Source of the DNA: Microbacterium sp. No. 7
Lineage (GTDB): Bacteria > Actinomycetota > Actinomycetes > Actinomycetales > Microbacteriaceae
DNA length: 64,000 bases
Direction: 5' to 3'
Assembly (NCBI RefSeq): GCF_001314225.1
Contig: NZ_CP012699.1
Location: 1 to 64,000, forward strand
The notes beneath the pieces are model-generated. The model was not told the DNA's origin. It saw only the letters and a list, made by a program, of their open reading frames with translations, and made no database searches. Of the stretch, positions 42,035-50,368 are shown piece by piece; the first letter of the stretch is position 1; each line of letters starts with the position of its first letter. The position numbers were made by a program, and so were the translations under genes.

Positions 42035-42390
42035 GCGCCCTCCCCAGCTGCGTCGCATCCGGGAAGCGAGCAGGCGGGATCGATGCACGGGGCGTCTTCG
42101 TCCACTGCCAGGGTGGCATCGACCAGTGCCGTCAGCGCCTGCGCCAGGTGCGAATCGGCGATCTCATATCGTGTCCGACGACCCTCGGGCTCGGAGACGA
42201 CGATCCCGCAATCGCGCAGGCATGCCAGGTGGTTGGACACGTTCGGGCGTGTCAGGTCCAGATCTCGGGCCAGTTCCGCCGGGTAAGCGGGATGGTCGAG
42301 CAGGGTCAAGATGATCCGGGATCGAGTGGGGTCGGCCAGTGCACGACCCAGGCGGTTCATCACGTCGAGACGCGAAGCAATAGTCAGCAT
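42031..42390 (-). CDS. cmtR: CmtR-type cadmium/lead-sensing ArsR repressor
   Basis: A 119-residue ArsR-family repressor. The winged helix (AELARDLDLTRPNVSNHLACLRDCGIV) holds Cys57 and Cys61, and the tail holds Cys102 (PCIDPAC); these are exactly the positions of the metal ligands in mycobacterial CmtR. It should release DNA on binding Cd or Pb and de-repress itself and cadD, with which it overlaps by ATGA. Confidence 0.93.
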   Translation of the reverse strand: MLTIASRLDVMNRLGRALADPTRSRIILTLLDHPAYPAELARDLDLTRPNVSNHLACLRDCGIVVSEPEGRRTRYEIADSHLAQALTALVDATLAVDEDAPCIDPACSLPGCDAAGEGA

Positions 42391-42582
42391 GGACTGAACT
42401 ATACAGCGCGCACTGAACACTCGGTCACAGGCGTCAGCCTAGATCGCATGCCCGTAAGGGGAACCTTCACCGTACGTCGAGAGAGCTTCCTCCTCGACGA
42501 CTCCTTACGAGGGATCGGCATGTACGCAAGACCCGTACGGTGACATGGGCGGTGAGGGGAGGGCAACTGCAACAATGGGGAC

Positions 42583-43155
42583 ATGCATGTCGGCTACGCG
42601 CGCGTCTCGACTCTCGAGCAAGACCTCTCCGCCCAACGGGAAGCACTCGAGCGCCTCGGAGTCGAGAACAAGAACATCTACTTCGACCACGGCCTAACGG
42701 GAACGACCCGCGCCCGGCCCGGGCTGCGTGAGGCACTGGCCGCGACCCGGGATGGGGACACCCTGGTGGTGACCAAGCTCGACCGGCTGGCCCGCTCGCT
42801 CCCGGACGCGAGGGACATCGCCGACGAGCTCACCATCAAAGGAGTGGCGCTCAGTCTCGGAGGCAGCGTCTACGACCCCAACGACGCCGTCGGCCGGTTG
42901 CTGTTCAACGTGCTCGGCATGGTGGCCGAGTTCGAGGCGGACCTCATCCGCCTGCGCACCCGCGAGGGCATGGCCATCGCCAGATCCAAGGGCAAGCTCA
43001 AGGGCAAGAAGCCCAAGCTCTCGCCCTCTCAGCGCAAGCATCTGTTGACGTTGCACGCGGCTGGCGAGCACACCCAGGCCGAGCTCGCCGAGCTGTTCAA
43101 CGTCTCCCGCACCACCATCTACCGCGAGCTGCGCCGCACCACGGCGGACACCTGA
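42583..43155 (+). CDS. serine recombinase (resolvase)
   Basis: A 190-residue resolvase/invertase: GYARVSTLEQDLSAQ (catalytic Ser9), KLDRLARSL, EFEADLIRLRTREGMAIARSKGKL and a C-terminal helix-turn-helix (TQAELAELFNVSRTTIYREL). The upstream 42444-42545 interval contains several CCCGTA/TTACG repeats (for example 42451, 42471, 42504 and 42530) that could be its res site. Complete. Confidence 0.9.
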   Translation: MHVGYARVSTLEQDLSAQREALERLGVENKNIYFDHGLTGTTRARPGLREALAATRDGDTLVVTKLDRLARSLPDARDIADELTIKGVALSLGGSVYDPNDAVGRLLFNVLGMVAEFEADLIRLRTREGMAIARSKGKLKGKKPKLSPSQRKHLLTLHAAGEHTQAELAELFNVSRTTIYRELRRTTADT

Positions 43156-43335
43156 CCGCGCCTGCACCGCCACTGAGCGATCACAGAAGCCCGCCACCAA
43201 GCCATCACATCCACACGTCGACGTCGACACGCCGTGCCGAAACTCCGTGCCAAAACCTCCCATGTTCCGAAACCTGATTCGACCGTTTTCGGCCCATAGC
43301 TGATAGAATCGAAGCACGCCACGAGAGGGGCAATC

Positions 43336-43533
43336 ATGGTCCGTACGCTCATTGCCGCACCGCCGGCATCGACCACTGCCGAGGACCGCCTGGCGTTCGC
43401 GGATGCAGCTCTCGCGCTGGCCGGCCACGAGGTCATCGACCCGGCGCTGCGCACCATCGTCGAGCGGGCCGCTCGCCACGAGCTGACGGGGGATGAGGCG
43501 CGCGCTGCGATCCGCCGCCATGTGCAGGGCTGA
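43336..43533 (+). CDS. VbhA-like antitoxin
   Basis: A 65-residue helical protein directly before fic, overlapping it (TGATG). It ends with the family's ERAARHELTGDEARAAIRRH. In VbhA-type antitoxins an (S/T)xxxE(G/N) motif places a glutamate in the Fic active site; here the aligned segment reads ALALAGHE, with Ala where Glu is expected. It may neutralise by another contact, or be impaired. Confidence 0.8.
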   Translation: MVRTLIAAPPASTTAEDRLAFADAALALAGHEVIDPALRTIVERAARHELTGDEARAAIRRHVQG

Positions 43534-44372
43534 TGCCTCGCGGCACCACCTTTCGTACCTGGGATGACTACTTCATCCCAGGTACTTCTGTGTTGAGGAA
43601 CAAGTTCACCGCACCCGGCAAGCCGTATGGGGAACCCGACCCCGACAAGCTCCGGCAGTTGGAAGAGGCATACGCGCACACGCGCCTTCAAGAGCTGTAC
43701 GACGGCCCGATTCCTGGCCAGTTCGACTACGACCACATGAAGGCGATCCACGCTTACGTGTTCCAGGACGTCTACGAGTGGGCTGGTCAAGAACGGGTGG
43801 CGCCGGCCGGACAGTTCATGACGAAGGACGGACACGCCTACTACGGCGCCGGCCCTCACCTGACGGCGGGCGCCGAGGCCGAGTACGCCAAGCTCGCCAG
43901 CAAGGACTATCTGCGCGGACTGCCGAAAGCGAAGTTCGTCGACGAGCTCGCGGAGAGCTGGGGGGAGCTGAATGTCGTGCACAGCTTCCGTGAGGGCAAT
44001 ACGCGGACGCAGTTCGTGTTCTTCTCCCAGCTCGCAGAGCAGGCCGGCTATCGGATCGACGCCGCGCAATTTGCTCCCGGCTCGCCGCTGCGCGACGAGT
44101 TCGTGCAGGCACGGTTTCACTCCCAGGACACCGGCCGAAACGATCAGCTCGCCGCGGTGCTGGGGAAGGCGATCACCCCTTTAGACCGTGACGCTTCGGC
44201 GTCCCGGATGAGCGACAACGGCGTAGCCGACGCCCTCCGCGCAAGCTTCCCCATGAGTGCGAGAGGGGCCGTGCGACCGGCACCCACGCCGGGCGCGAAC
44301 GTCGCAAAACGTTCGACGACGCAGCACCCCGAAAGAGGCAGAACCGACACAGGACGGAGCGGACGTGACTGA
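43533..44372 (+). CDS. Fic-domain AMP-transferase toxin
   Basis: A 279-residue Fic protein. Active-site motif HSFREGNTRTQFVFF at residues ~149-163 (catalytic His, phosphate-binding EGNTR). The N-terminal part (FDYDHMKAIHAYVFQDVYEWAGQERV) and the flap (QFMTKDGHAYYGAG) are typical of VbhT-type Fic toxins, which AMPylate targets such as topoisomerases. The C-terminal ~70 residues are low-complexity and basic. In an operon with the antitoxin upstream. Confidence 0.92.
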   Translation: MPRGTTFRTWDDYFIPGTSVLRNKFTAPGKPYGEPDPDKLRQLEEAYAHTRLQELYDGPIPGQFDYDHMKAIHAYVFQDVYEWAGQERVAPAGQFMTKDGHAYYGAGPHLTAGAEAEYAKLASKDYLRGLPKAKFVDELAESWGELNVVHSFREGNTRTQFVFFSQLAEQAGYRIDAAQFAPGSPLRDEFVQARFHSQDTGRNDQLAAVLGKAITPLDRDASASRMSDNGVADALRASFPMSARGAVRPAPTPGANVAKRSTTQHPERGRTDTGRSGRD

Positions 44373-44610
44373 CCCGATGACTACTCGATTCGACATTGAG
44401 CAGCGGTGGCCGGAGTTGTTCGACGGCCTGACCGAGACGCAGCGCTGGTCCGTCGCGCAGTCCCTCGCGGCCGCCTGGCATGAGGGCTGGGAGCCGAACC
44501 GCGCCGACGTCGCCAACCTCACCGAGTATGCGGGTGGCCGGATCGACCACGCCGAGTACATCCGTCGATCGGATGCGTCGTCGAAGGGCACGCGGGGGAG
44601 TGCGCGATGA
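44365..44610 (+). CDS. hypothetical small protein
   Basis: An 81-residue protein (FDIEQRWPELFDGLTETQRWSVAQSLAAAWHEGWEPNRADV). GTG at 44365 overlaps fic by eight bases; an ATG at 44377 is the alternative. Its helical pattern with repeated Trp resembles small antitoxin-like proteins found after fic genes, but I cannot name the family. Overlaps the resolvase start by ATGA. Confidence 0.6.
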   Translation: MTDPMTTRFDIEQRWPELFDGLTETQRWSVAQSLAAAWHEGWEPNRADVANLTEYAGGRIDHAEYIRRSDASSKGTRGSAR

Positions 44611-45212
44611 ACGTTGTCGGCTACGCCCGTGTGTCGAAGCGGGAGCAGAACCCCGCCGCCCAGGAGGCCGAGCTGCGCGCGGCCGGCGCTTCTCGAGTAT
44701 TCGTCGACCACGGCGAATCCAGCCGCATCACGGACCGCCCGCAGTGGCTTGCCTGCCTCGATTACCTCCGCGAGGGCGACACCCTTCTGGTGCGCCGCCT
44801 CGACCGCCTCGGCGGCACGGAGCGAATCATCATCGAGACGCTGCACGACCTCGACCGTCGAGGGGTGAACATCAAGAGCCTCACGGAGCCGATGATCGAC
44901 ACCACAACCCCGATGGGCCGCGCCCTGTTCGGCATGGTCGCCGTGTTCGCGCAGCTCCGCGTCGACACGATCCGGGAGAACACCATGCGGGGCCTCGCTC
45001 ACGCGAAGTCGCAGGGTCGAGTCGGTGGGCGGCCGGCGAAGATGACGCCGGAGAAGATCGCACAGGCCAAACGGATGCGCGCCGAGAACGCGAGTCTTGA
45101 TCACATCGCCGGGGTTCTCAGCGTTGGTAAATCGACGGTCGCCCGCGCGCTTGCTCGCCTAGAGGATGATTCCGAGCAAGTAACGGCAGGCGCTTCGAGC
45201 GGCCGACGGTGA
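44607..45212 (+). CDS. serine recombinase
   Basis: A 201-residue resolvase/invertase: GYARVSKREQNPAAQ (catalytic Ser10), RRLDRLGGTERIIIE, MGRALFGMVAVFAQLRVDTIRENTMRG and a C-terminal helix-turn-helix (ASLDHIAGVLSVGKSTVARAL). Coupled to the fic operon. It may resolve plasmid multimers or belong to an element whose right edge is near 45.37 kb. Confidence 0.88.
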   Translation: MNVVGYARVSKREQNPAAQEAELRAAGASRVFVDHGESSRITDRPQWLACLDYLREGDTLLVRRLDRLGGTERIIIETLHDLDRRGVNIKSLTEPMIDTTTPMGRALFGMVAVFAQLRVDTIRENTMRGLAHAKSQGRVGGRPAKMTPEKIAQAKRMRAENASLDHIAGVLSVGKSTVARALARLEDDSEQVTAGASSGRR

Positions 45213-45700
45213 CCACCCGAAACCTCGACGAGCTCCGAGAGCTGATCGACCACCTTCTGACGCAATGGGCACTGCACTCCGACGTGGGAACCTACCGGCA
45301 GCCGGCGGCCCGACGAGGCAAATCTTTCACCAGTCCCGACATCACGCGCGCTGCGATCGTCGACGGCTTCGTCCCCACCGCCGGCCTCGTGCTCTCCGAG
45401 CGGACCCTCTCGAAGCTTCGCACTGGGGAGCAGGGATGCGACGCCGCCGAGCGGCACCTGGTGAAGCTCGGTGCCCGGCCGCGTCGCGCCGGGCAGGATC
45501 CTCGCGCGTGGCTGCATACGGCACTCGTCGACGTCGGAGTGCAGAAGATCCGCCACCCCGGCAACTTCCGCTACGCCTGGGCGCTCGGCACTGCGCGTCA
45601 GCGTCGCCAACAGCTGGTCGCTCTCGAGCGGACGACGTACCCGAAGGCCGCGCGAGACCTGCTGCCGTTGATCACCCCCGGCGGTGAAGACGCCGCATAG
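45209..45700 (+). pseudogene. fusion: unknown N-terminus joined to the Mom-like C-terminus
   Basis: The first 55 codons (DELRELIDHLLTQWALHSD ... IVDGFV) are unrecognised. From codon 56 (45374) the sequence reads PTAGLVLSERTLSKLRTGEQG, LGARPRRAGQDPRAWL and KIRHPGNFRYAWALG, the expected C-terminal third of the Mom family. Codon phase matches the 5' part at 19028-19624, and both junctions share CGTC (19621-19624; 45370-45373). The translated fusion lacks the catalytic part, so it should be inactive. Confidence 0.7.
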
Positions 45701-45704
45701 AGAA

Positions 45705-45738
45705 GGTCCCCGGAGGGATGCAGCACCCTCCGGGGACC
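45705..45738. terminator. bidirectional hairpin terminator
   Basis: Perfect 13-base arms (45705-45717, 45726-45738) between convergent genes ending at 45700 and 45816. Confidence 0.85.
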
Positions 45739-45773
45739 GAGGTGAAGTTCGGGCGGTCACCCACAGCAACTAT

Positions 45774-45787
45774 CTCATATGTGCAAC
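45774..45787 (+). promoter_or_regulatory. copy of the CTCATATG operator-like motif
   Basis: CTCATATGTGCAAC, preceded by TAT, closely resembling the parA promoter copy (CTCATATGCGTTAC, 62592). It lies between convergent genes, so it is not an obvious promoter site; a partition or nucleoprotein site is possible. Confidence 0.5.
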
Positions 45788-45815
45788 GGTGATGTCCAGG
45801 CGCTCAGAGCACCTG

Positions 45816-46109
45816 TCATCGATGCGCGAGCTCGTACTCCTCGGGCGTCGGCAGGGGCACGTCGGGATACCGGATCTCGTGCATCCTGTCCTCGATGTAG
45901 GCCGCGAACTCATCCGCGAATGCTGCAGCATCGTCGATCTCTGAGTTCGTCAGAGCGTAGGAGTACGCGCCCTGCCACCGATCAGAGATCGAGGCGGCGC
46001 GACGGTGGCTGCACGAGCATCCGCACTGGCTGTGCTTGTGCCCCGCTGAGCAATGGGCCGCGCAGTAGGGATCGCTGTGCGATCGCTCCGCCCACGTCGA
46101 CGGGCTCAC
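45816..46109 (-). CDS. hypothetical Cys/His-rich protein
   Basis: A 97-residue protein with a Cys/His-rich first third (CAAHCSAGHKHSQCGCSCSHRR), a probable metal-binding region, and an acidic helical second half. Last gene of a leftward run of small genes (47791 to 45816) with ATGA overlaps throughout, downstream of the coupling ATPase. Function unknown. Confidence 0.6.
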   Translation of the reverse strand: MSPSTWAERSHSDPYCAAHCSAGHKHSQCGCSCSHRRAASISDRWQGAYSYALTNSEIDDAAAFADEFAAYIEDRMHEIRYPDVPLPTPEEYELAHR

Positions 46110-46462
46110 CAGAGCGCTCCGTCCTGATAGACCGGCTCACAGATCCACCAGTCGAGGTCGATCCATGTGCGCTCACCGTTGCGAGGGTTGCGGCATGCGA
46201 CCTTCACGATGAGAGGCTCGGCGACCGGCGTCACGCTCACGACGTCGGTCGCCGGCCCCCACGGCCCGCGCGCGTCTCGGGCCGGCCAGTCCTCGAGGCG
46301 GTGCCCGTTCTCGTCCCAGGCCGAGTGGCGCATCGCATACCGGATGCAGTCCCCCGTCGACGGGATGTATCCGAGCTCATCGCCCTCGCGGCGGCGGTGC
46401 AGATCATCGCTCGAGACGCCGTCCGGGTAGCCGGCAGCGTCATTGTCTCGGAGCGTCCTCAT
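46106..46462 (-). CDS. hypothetical protein
   Basis: A 118-residue acidic protein rich in Trp and Asp (WDENGHRLEDWPARDARGPWGP; TWIDLDWWICEP). Overlaps both neighbours by ATGA. No family recognised. Confidence 0.6.
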   Translation of the reverse strand: MRTLRDNDAAGYPDGVSSDDLHRRREGDELGYIPSTGDCIRYAMRHSAWDENGHRLEDWPARDARGPWGPATDVVSVTPVAEPLIVKVACRNPRNGERTWIDLDWWICEPVYQDGALW

Positions 46463-46818
46463 GGCTCCTGCACCCCATCGCCTGCAGCTGGTCCGGTCCC
46501 AGAGGCGGCTCCCCCTGACGCGAGCAGCTGGTGCAGGAGCAATCGCTGCCGGCAGAGGACGATGCGCGCCGCGTCGACCAGCGCGAGGTAGTCGCCTTCG
46601 GGTACTGCTCCACGGATGCGCAGTTTGACGATCATTTCCCGCGCGGCCGCGGCGACGGCGACGAGCTTGCCGGCTGACAGTCTCGCGCGCAGCGCATCGG
46701 CTTCCGCCCGTAGAGCGTCGGCCGAGGCGACGAGGTCAGCGAGCACCTCGAGCGACGATTCGTTCGACGTCACGATGCGGCCGCGAAGGGTGCGGGGCTG
46801 TGCGGATCGTGCGGTCAT
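46459..46818 (-). CDS. hypothetical helical protein
   Basis: A 119-residue Ala/Leu-rich protein with a probable coiled coil at residues ~20-65 (LEVLADLVASADALRAEADALRARLSAGK). Overlaps its neighbours. Function unknown. Confidence 0.6.
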   Translation of the reverse strand: MTARSAQPRTLRGRIVTSNESSLEVLADLVASADALRAEADALRARLSAGKLVAVAAAAREMIVKLRIRGAVPEGDYLALVDAARIVLCRQRLLLHQLLASGGAASGTGPAAGDGVQEP

Positions 46819-47033
46819 GTCCCCTCCCCCAGCCCGGCGTCGACGAGCATGGCGCGCAGTCGCTGCACGCTCTCGTCATCGGAGGGCAAAGCCTGCTCGT
46901 CGAGCAGCTCGCGCAGCTCGGCGTCGTCCGGGGTGTGGCCGTTGATGGCGGCGACGGCGGCGACGGCGGCGACGATGTCCGTGAGCGGATCGCCGGGCGC
47001 CCCGGCCGCGATGTACTTGAGGTCCTTCGTCAT
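46815..47033 (-). CDS. hypothetical small protein
   Basis: A 72-residue acidic protein (IVAAVAAVAAINGHTPDDAELRELLDE). Its layout (Ala-rich helix, then an acidic helical tail) is simple and unrecognised. Overlaps the upstream gene by ATGA. Confidence 0.55.
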   Translation of the reverse strand: MTKDLKYIAAGAPGDPLTDIVAAVAAVAAINGHTPDDAELRELLDEQALPSDDESVQRLRAMLVDAGLGEGT

Positions 47034-47791
47034 GACGGGTTCCCTTCGTTGAGGTGCGAGATTCGGTCGCGGGCATTCGGGTCGACCTCGACCGAGGCGC
47101 CGGTCTGCGCGTCGAAGAACGCGACTTGCTGGTGCTGCTCGGCGAGCCGTCGAGCCTCGGCTGCGTCGAGGGTCTTCACGGACACGTCCAGGGAGACGAT
47201 TCCCGTCTCAGGATCGTGCCAGGCGCCCTCGTAGTGGTAGTCCATCCGCAGCAGATCGGCGTTGGCCTTGCTGAATCGCAGGAGGTCGATGGGTCGGAGC
47301 TGGTCGACGGGGATGGCTACCTCGCGGTCTGGGTAGGGCGAGACGAAGAAGCCGATGCTCTCCTCGCGACCAGTGTTCGGGTGGCGGGTGTATCCGCCGT
47401 CCGGGTGGCGAAGCCGGTTGAGGGCACGATCCACCTCGAGGGACTCCTCCGCCCCGGACAGGCCGCGTGACCGGGCGAGGGCTTGCTTCTGGGCGATGCG
47501 CGTAGCCCGGCCGGCGCAGAGCCGAGTGCGCAGATCGTCGAGCTCGGGGTTATTCGGATCAGCTGCGGAGTCGATCATCTCCGCGAGCTCGCGCTGGCCC
47601 CGAGGCGAGGAGTCGTATGCGGCGCTCTTCTCTGCGAGGTTGCTCTCGGCTTGGTGCAGCCGGCGCCGTGCGGAAGGGTCCTCGGGCGCGCGGTCGAGAT
47701 CTCGTCGAGCGGCATCTGCCTTCGATCGCGCGTGCTGCAGTTCCTTCCAGGTGTCGGCGCTGCACCGCGCACCAGGCTTCGGGTCACACAT
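47030..47791 (-). CDS. hypothetical protein
   Basis: A 253-residue soluble protein. Residues ~15-70 are charged and helical (coiled-coil-like), the centre has an aromatic GGYTRHPNTGREESIGFFVSPYP motif, and the C-terminal third looks beta-rich. No recognised domain. First of the coupled small genes downstream of the coupling ATPase; a role in transfer or establishment is inferred only from position. Confidence 0.6.
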   Translation of the reverse strand: MCDPKPGARCSADTWKELQHARSKADAARRDLDRAPEDPSARRRLHQAESNLAEKSAAYDSSPRGQRELAEMIDSAADPNNPELDDLRTRLCAGRATRIAQKQALARSRGLSGAEESLEVDRALNRLRHPDGGYTRHPNTGREESIGFFVSPYPDREVAIPVDQLRPIDLLRFSKANADLLRMDYHYEGAWHDPETGIVSLDVSVKTLDAAEARRLAEQHQQVAFFDAQTGASVEVDPNARDRISHLNEGNPS

Positions 47792-47836
47792 CCGTGAGAG
47801 GTCCTCTCGTCAGGGGTCCGGGCGTTGACGCGGAGG

Positions 47837-48139
47837 TCAACGCAGATCGAGCTCGACGCTGTCCGCCTCGAGATCCGGAACGTGTTGATCGGGGTGCGCG
47901 AGAGTCGCGCAGGGTGCGTGAACCCGCACGGCGTTCCCCTTGCGGATCGTCTGCCGGAGCAGCTCTGCGAGCACGCCGCGCGCGTGCACGTTGTACGGCC
48001 CGTCGACGCCGTCGATGCGGAACGAGACGTGCGGGATGCGGTCGGGGATGGTGCGGAAGAGCATGAGCGGGCTGCGCACCGTTCCGGTGACATCGACCCC
48101 CACCGCGGTGCTCGCGGGGGCGGTCTGGGTGATGGTCAT
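47837..48139 (-). CDS. hypothetical small protein
   Basis: A 100-residue protein with strand-rich core (VTGTVRSPLMLFRTIPDRIPHVSFRIDGV) and a conserved-looking HARGVLAELLRQTIRKGNAVRVHA segment, somewhat like small OB-fold or SSB-type proteins; this is a weak impression. Its promoter should lie in the inverted-repeat region 48218-48285. Confidence 0.55.
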   Translation of the reverse strand: MTITQTAPASTAVGVDVTGTVRSPLMLFRTIPDRIPHVSFRIDGVDGPYNVHARGVLAELLRQTIRKGNAVRVHAPCATLAHPDQHVPDLEADSVELDLR

Positions 48140-48217
48140 GATGACCCTCCTTCTTGTCGAGGATGAGGCGGGATGCCTCTACTCGACATGGGTCCGGTTA
48201 GAGGCCCAGATCGGACA

Positions 48218-48285
48218 AAGACGATCTCGTCTTTCTTTACGCATATGAGTCTAACTCCTATGCGATAGAAAGACGAGATCGTCTT
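48218..48285. promoter_or_regulatory. 19-base inverted repeat around a CTCATATGCG motif
   Basis: Perfect arms AAGACGATCTCGTCTTTCT (48218-48236) and its complement (48267-48285); each arm is itself nearly palindromic (AAGACGA..TCGTCTT). The loop holds TTACGCATATGAG (48237-48249), the reverse of the motif at the parA promoter. Located between the coupling-ATPase stop and the start of 47837-48139. Confidence 0.75.
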
Positions 48286-48298
48286 GTCGGCTTCGAGG

Positions 48299-50368
48299 TC
48301 ACTCCGGGAGCAGGATCGTCACCTGTTCGTCGTCGGGCACCGCGACCTCACCCTTCTCGCCGTCTTCGGTGAGGTAGGTCAGGATGAGGTAGTCCTGGTC
48401 CTCCAAGTCGACGTCGATGGACTCCACGGTCGCGATCACGCCTTCACCGTCGACGTCGACGAGGATGCTCATCCCCACATCGAGCTCGGAGACCGACAGC
48501 TCGAAGCTGCGCACGTTCTCTTCCTCGATGGGGGTCGAGTCCTCGACGGCATACAGGTGCGGGCGGCCCGCATCCTCCTCGCCGGAGATCTCTGCCACGT
48601 CTTCGGTCTCACCGTTCTCGGTGGGCACCTGGACGACGTCGTCTTGCGGAACGAAGTCCGGGTCGTCCGGGAGGGTGATTCCGAGCGCGTGCATGATCGC
48701 GCGGTCCTCGTCGCCGAGCCCTTGGGCGAGCTTCGGGGTCCAGAAGATCTGCGCATGCTCGGGCGGGATACCCATACCCGGAGACACCCAGGCGCGGCCG
48801 GGCTTGTTCTCGAGCCCGGCGGTGGCCACGAGGCTGCCGAACGTCATCATCGAGGTGGACTGCTCCAGGTTGCGCAGCGCGATGCGGACGGCGAACTGGG
48901 ATCGGCTCGAAGTGCTCAACCACGACGCCGCCGCCTGCTGCGAGGCGAGAATGACGTGCACTCGCGCTTCGCGGCCGAGCCGCAGGATCGAGCCGAATGC
49001 CGTCATCACGGGGTGGATGCTGCCGGTCGGCGCCTTCTCGAGACCCATCCTCTGGCACCAGTCGGCCTTGCCGCCGCCGGATTTCCACCACTCGTTGAGC
49101 ATGTCGGCCATCTCCTCGCCCTCGTCGACGGCGAGGACGAGCGGGTCGAGCGTGGAGCGCAGATGAGGACCGTTCCGCTCGAGGTACTCGTATCGGTCGT
49201 CCATGAGCTTCTTCACCTTGAGGATGTAAGTGACGATCGCCGCCTCGCGGGTCGCGGCCGGCTTCGCGCCGGGGAGCAGCCCGAGGTTGAACAGGCCGAG
49301 GCGCTTCGGGTCGATCGGCCAGATCTCGGCCATCGGCATGTCTGGGTCGCGAACCCACTGACCGAATGCGTCACGCCGCATCCCCGTGGGCAGTGCGGTG
49401 AGAATCGACAGCAATAGCACCGTCTTTCCACCACCGGTGCCACCCACGATCAGCAAGTGCGGGAGTGGAGCGTCGAGGTCCCAGACGCAGGGAGTCCCGT
49501 CGCGGAAGTGACCGAAGGCGATCTTCATCGGGTTGTCGTCGTCACGGGGCGGATGAGGGAGCACATCAGGCAGCGGCGTCAGCGGGCGCACGGTACCGCG
49601 GTCGGCGGTGAGATCCCAGTCGATGGTCAGCTGCGCCGCGTTGGGCGCCACGACCGAGGAGCGCACGGCGTCGACAGCCTGCTTCTGCCAGATCGTCTTC
49701 GACACCCGCGAAGTCGACGTCGGCGGCCAGTGCAGAATCGTTCGCTGCAGGTTGTCGGCATTGTCCCGGACGAACTCGTCGACGGACACCCCGGGGATGA
49801 TCACCGACAGCACGCTCTCCAGACGGGATTGATCCGGGTCGACCACAGGCTCAGGGGCGGCCGGGTCTGCGGTCAGCGTGATCAGGCATCGGCGCGCATC
49901 GTTCTTCTTCACCCGGTACGCGATCCCCATCCGGTTGCTCACCTGGACGACCAGCGTCTCGGCGAACTTCAGATCCGAGTCGACCAGATCTCCGGGGTAG
50001 CGGATCACGATGCGCTGCGGAGCGCCGATCCACCCTCCCCTCCACCTCGACACGGTCACCAGGTCTCGGGTCGGAGCTGACGCTCTCACCACAGAGTTGA
50101 CGGCCTCGATCATCAGGTCGATGGACCGGCCGCGTTGCCACGCGCGATGACCGAGTACGATCAGGGCGGCGATGATCACCGCCGCGACGATCACGACCAA
50201 CACCAGCAGCTCGACGCGATCGGTCACCGCCGCCAGTCCTCCGGCCATCAACGCGATCGCCGAGACGACGACGACCCGCATCGGCCACGCGAGCGGCCGC
50301 CGCGGCAACGCGCGCACGGCAACGTCCTCCACGACCTCGGGCCTCACACCCAACATTGCGCGAGACAT
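48299..50368 (-). CDS. tcpA: FtsK/TcpA-type coupling ATPase
   Basis: A 689-residue membrane-anchored DNA translocase. Two membrane segments at residues ~28-70, then a helical region and an FtsK/SpoIIIE motor: Walker A GGTGGGKT (~307), IDPKRLGL (~351), Walker B LVLAVDEGEEM (~411) and a late LRNLEQSTSMMTFG arginine-finger region. The acidic C-terminal ~100 residues are a variable domain. In Gram-positive conjugation this ATPase brings DNA to the channel (established for TcpA). Starts after AGGAGG. Its target relaxase is not in the window. Confidence 0.88.
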   Translation of the reverse strand: MSRAMLGVRPEVVEDVAVRALPRRPLAWPMRVVVVSAIALMAGGLAAVTDRVELLVLVVIVAAVIIAALIVLGHRAWQRGRSIDLMIEAVNSVVRASAPTRDLVTVSRWRGGWIGAPQRIVIRYPGDLVDSDLKFAETLVVQVSNRMGIAYRVKKNDARRCLITLTADPAAPEPVVDPDQSRLESVLSVIIPGVSVDEFVRDNADNLQRTILHWPPTSTSRVSKTIWQKQAVDAVRSSVVAPNAAQLTIDWDLTADRGTVRPLTPLPDVLPHPPRDDDNPMKIAFGHFRDGTPCVWDLDAPLPHLLIVGGTGGGKTVLLLSILTALPTGMRRDAFGQWVRDPDMPMAEIWPIDPKRLGLFNLGLLPGAKPAATREAAIVTYILKVKKLMDDRYEYLERNGPHLRSTLDPLVLAVDEGEEMADMLNEWWKSGGGKADWCQRMGLEKAPTGSIHPVMTAFGSILRLGREARVHVILASQQAAASWLSTSSRSQFAVRIALRNLEQSTSMMTFGSLVATAGLENKPGRAWVSPGMGIPPEHAQIFWTPKLAQGLGDEDRAIMHALGITLPDDPDFVPQDDVVQVPTENGETEDVAEISGEEDAGRPHLYAVEDSTPIEEENVRSFELSVSELDVGMSILVDVDGEGVIATVESIDVDLEDQDYLILTYLTEDGEKGEVAVPDDEQVTILLPE

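Larger units (their letters stand above)
41273..43223. mobile_element. cadmium-resistance unit bounded by related inverted ends
   Basis: Imperfect ~55-60 base inverted ends (41273-41331 and 43167-43223), both with CGTCGACG, GTGGCGG and CTTGGTGGCGGG. The right end also shares GCGATCACAGAA with the Tn552-like ends. Inside: cadD-cmtR (leftward) and a serine recombinase (rightward), with no transposase. It may be a non-autonomous relative of the neighbour. Confidence 0.55.

Noticed and set aside
19621..45373. CGTC at both mom junctions as a target-site duplication of one 25.7-kb transposon
   Set aside because: Four bases can match by chance, the right tip shows no inverted match to the IS21 left tip, and several independent elements lie between; I only use it as supporting evidence for the split gene.
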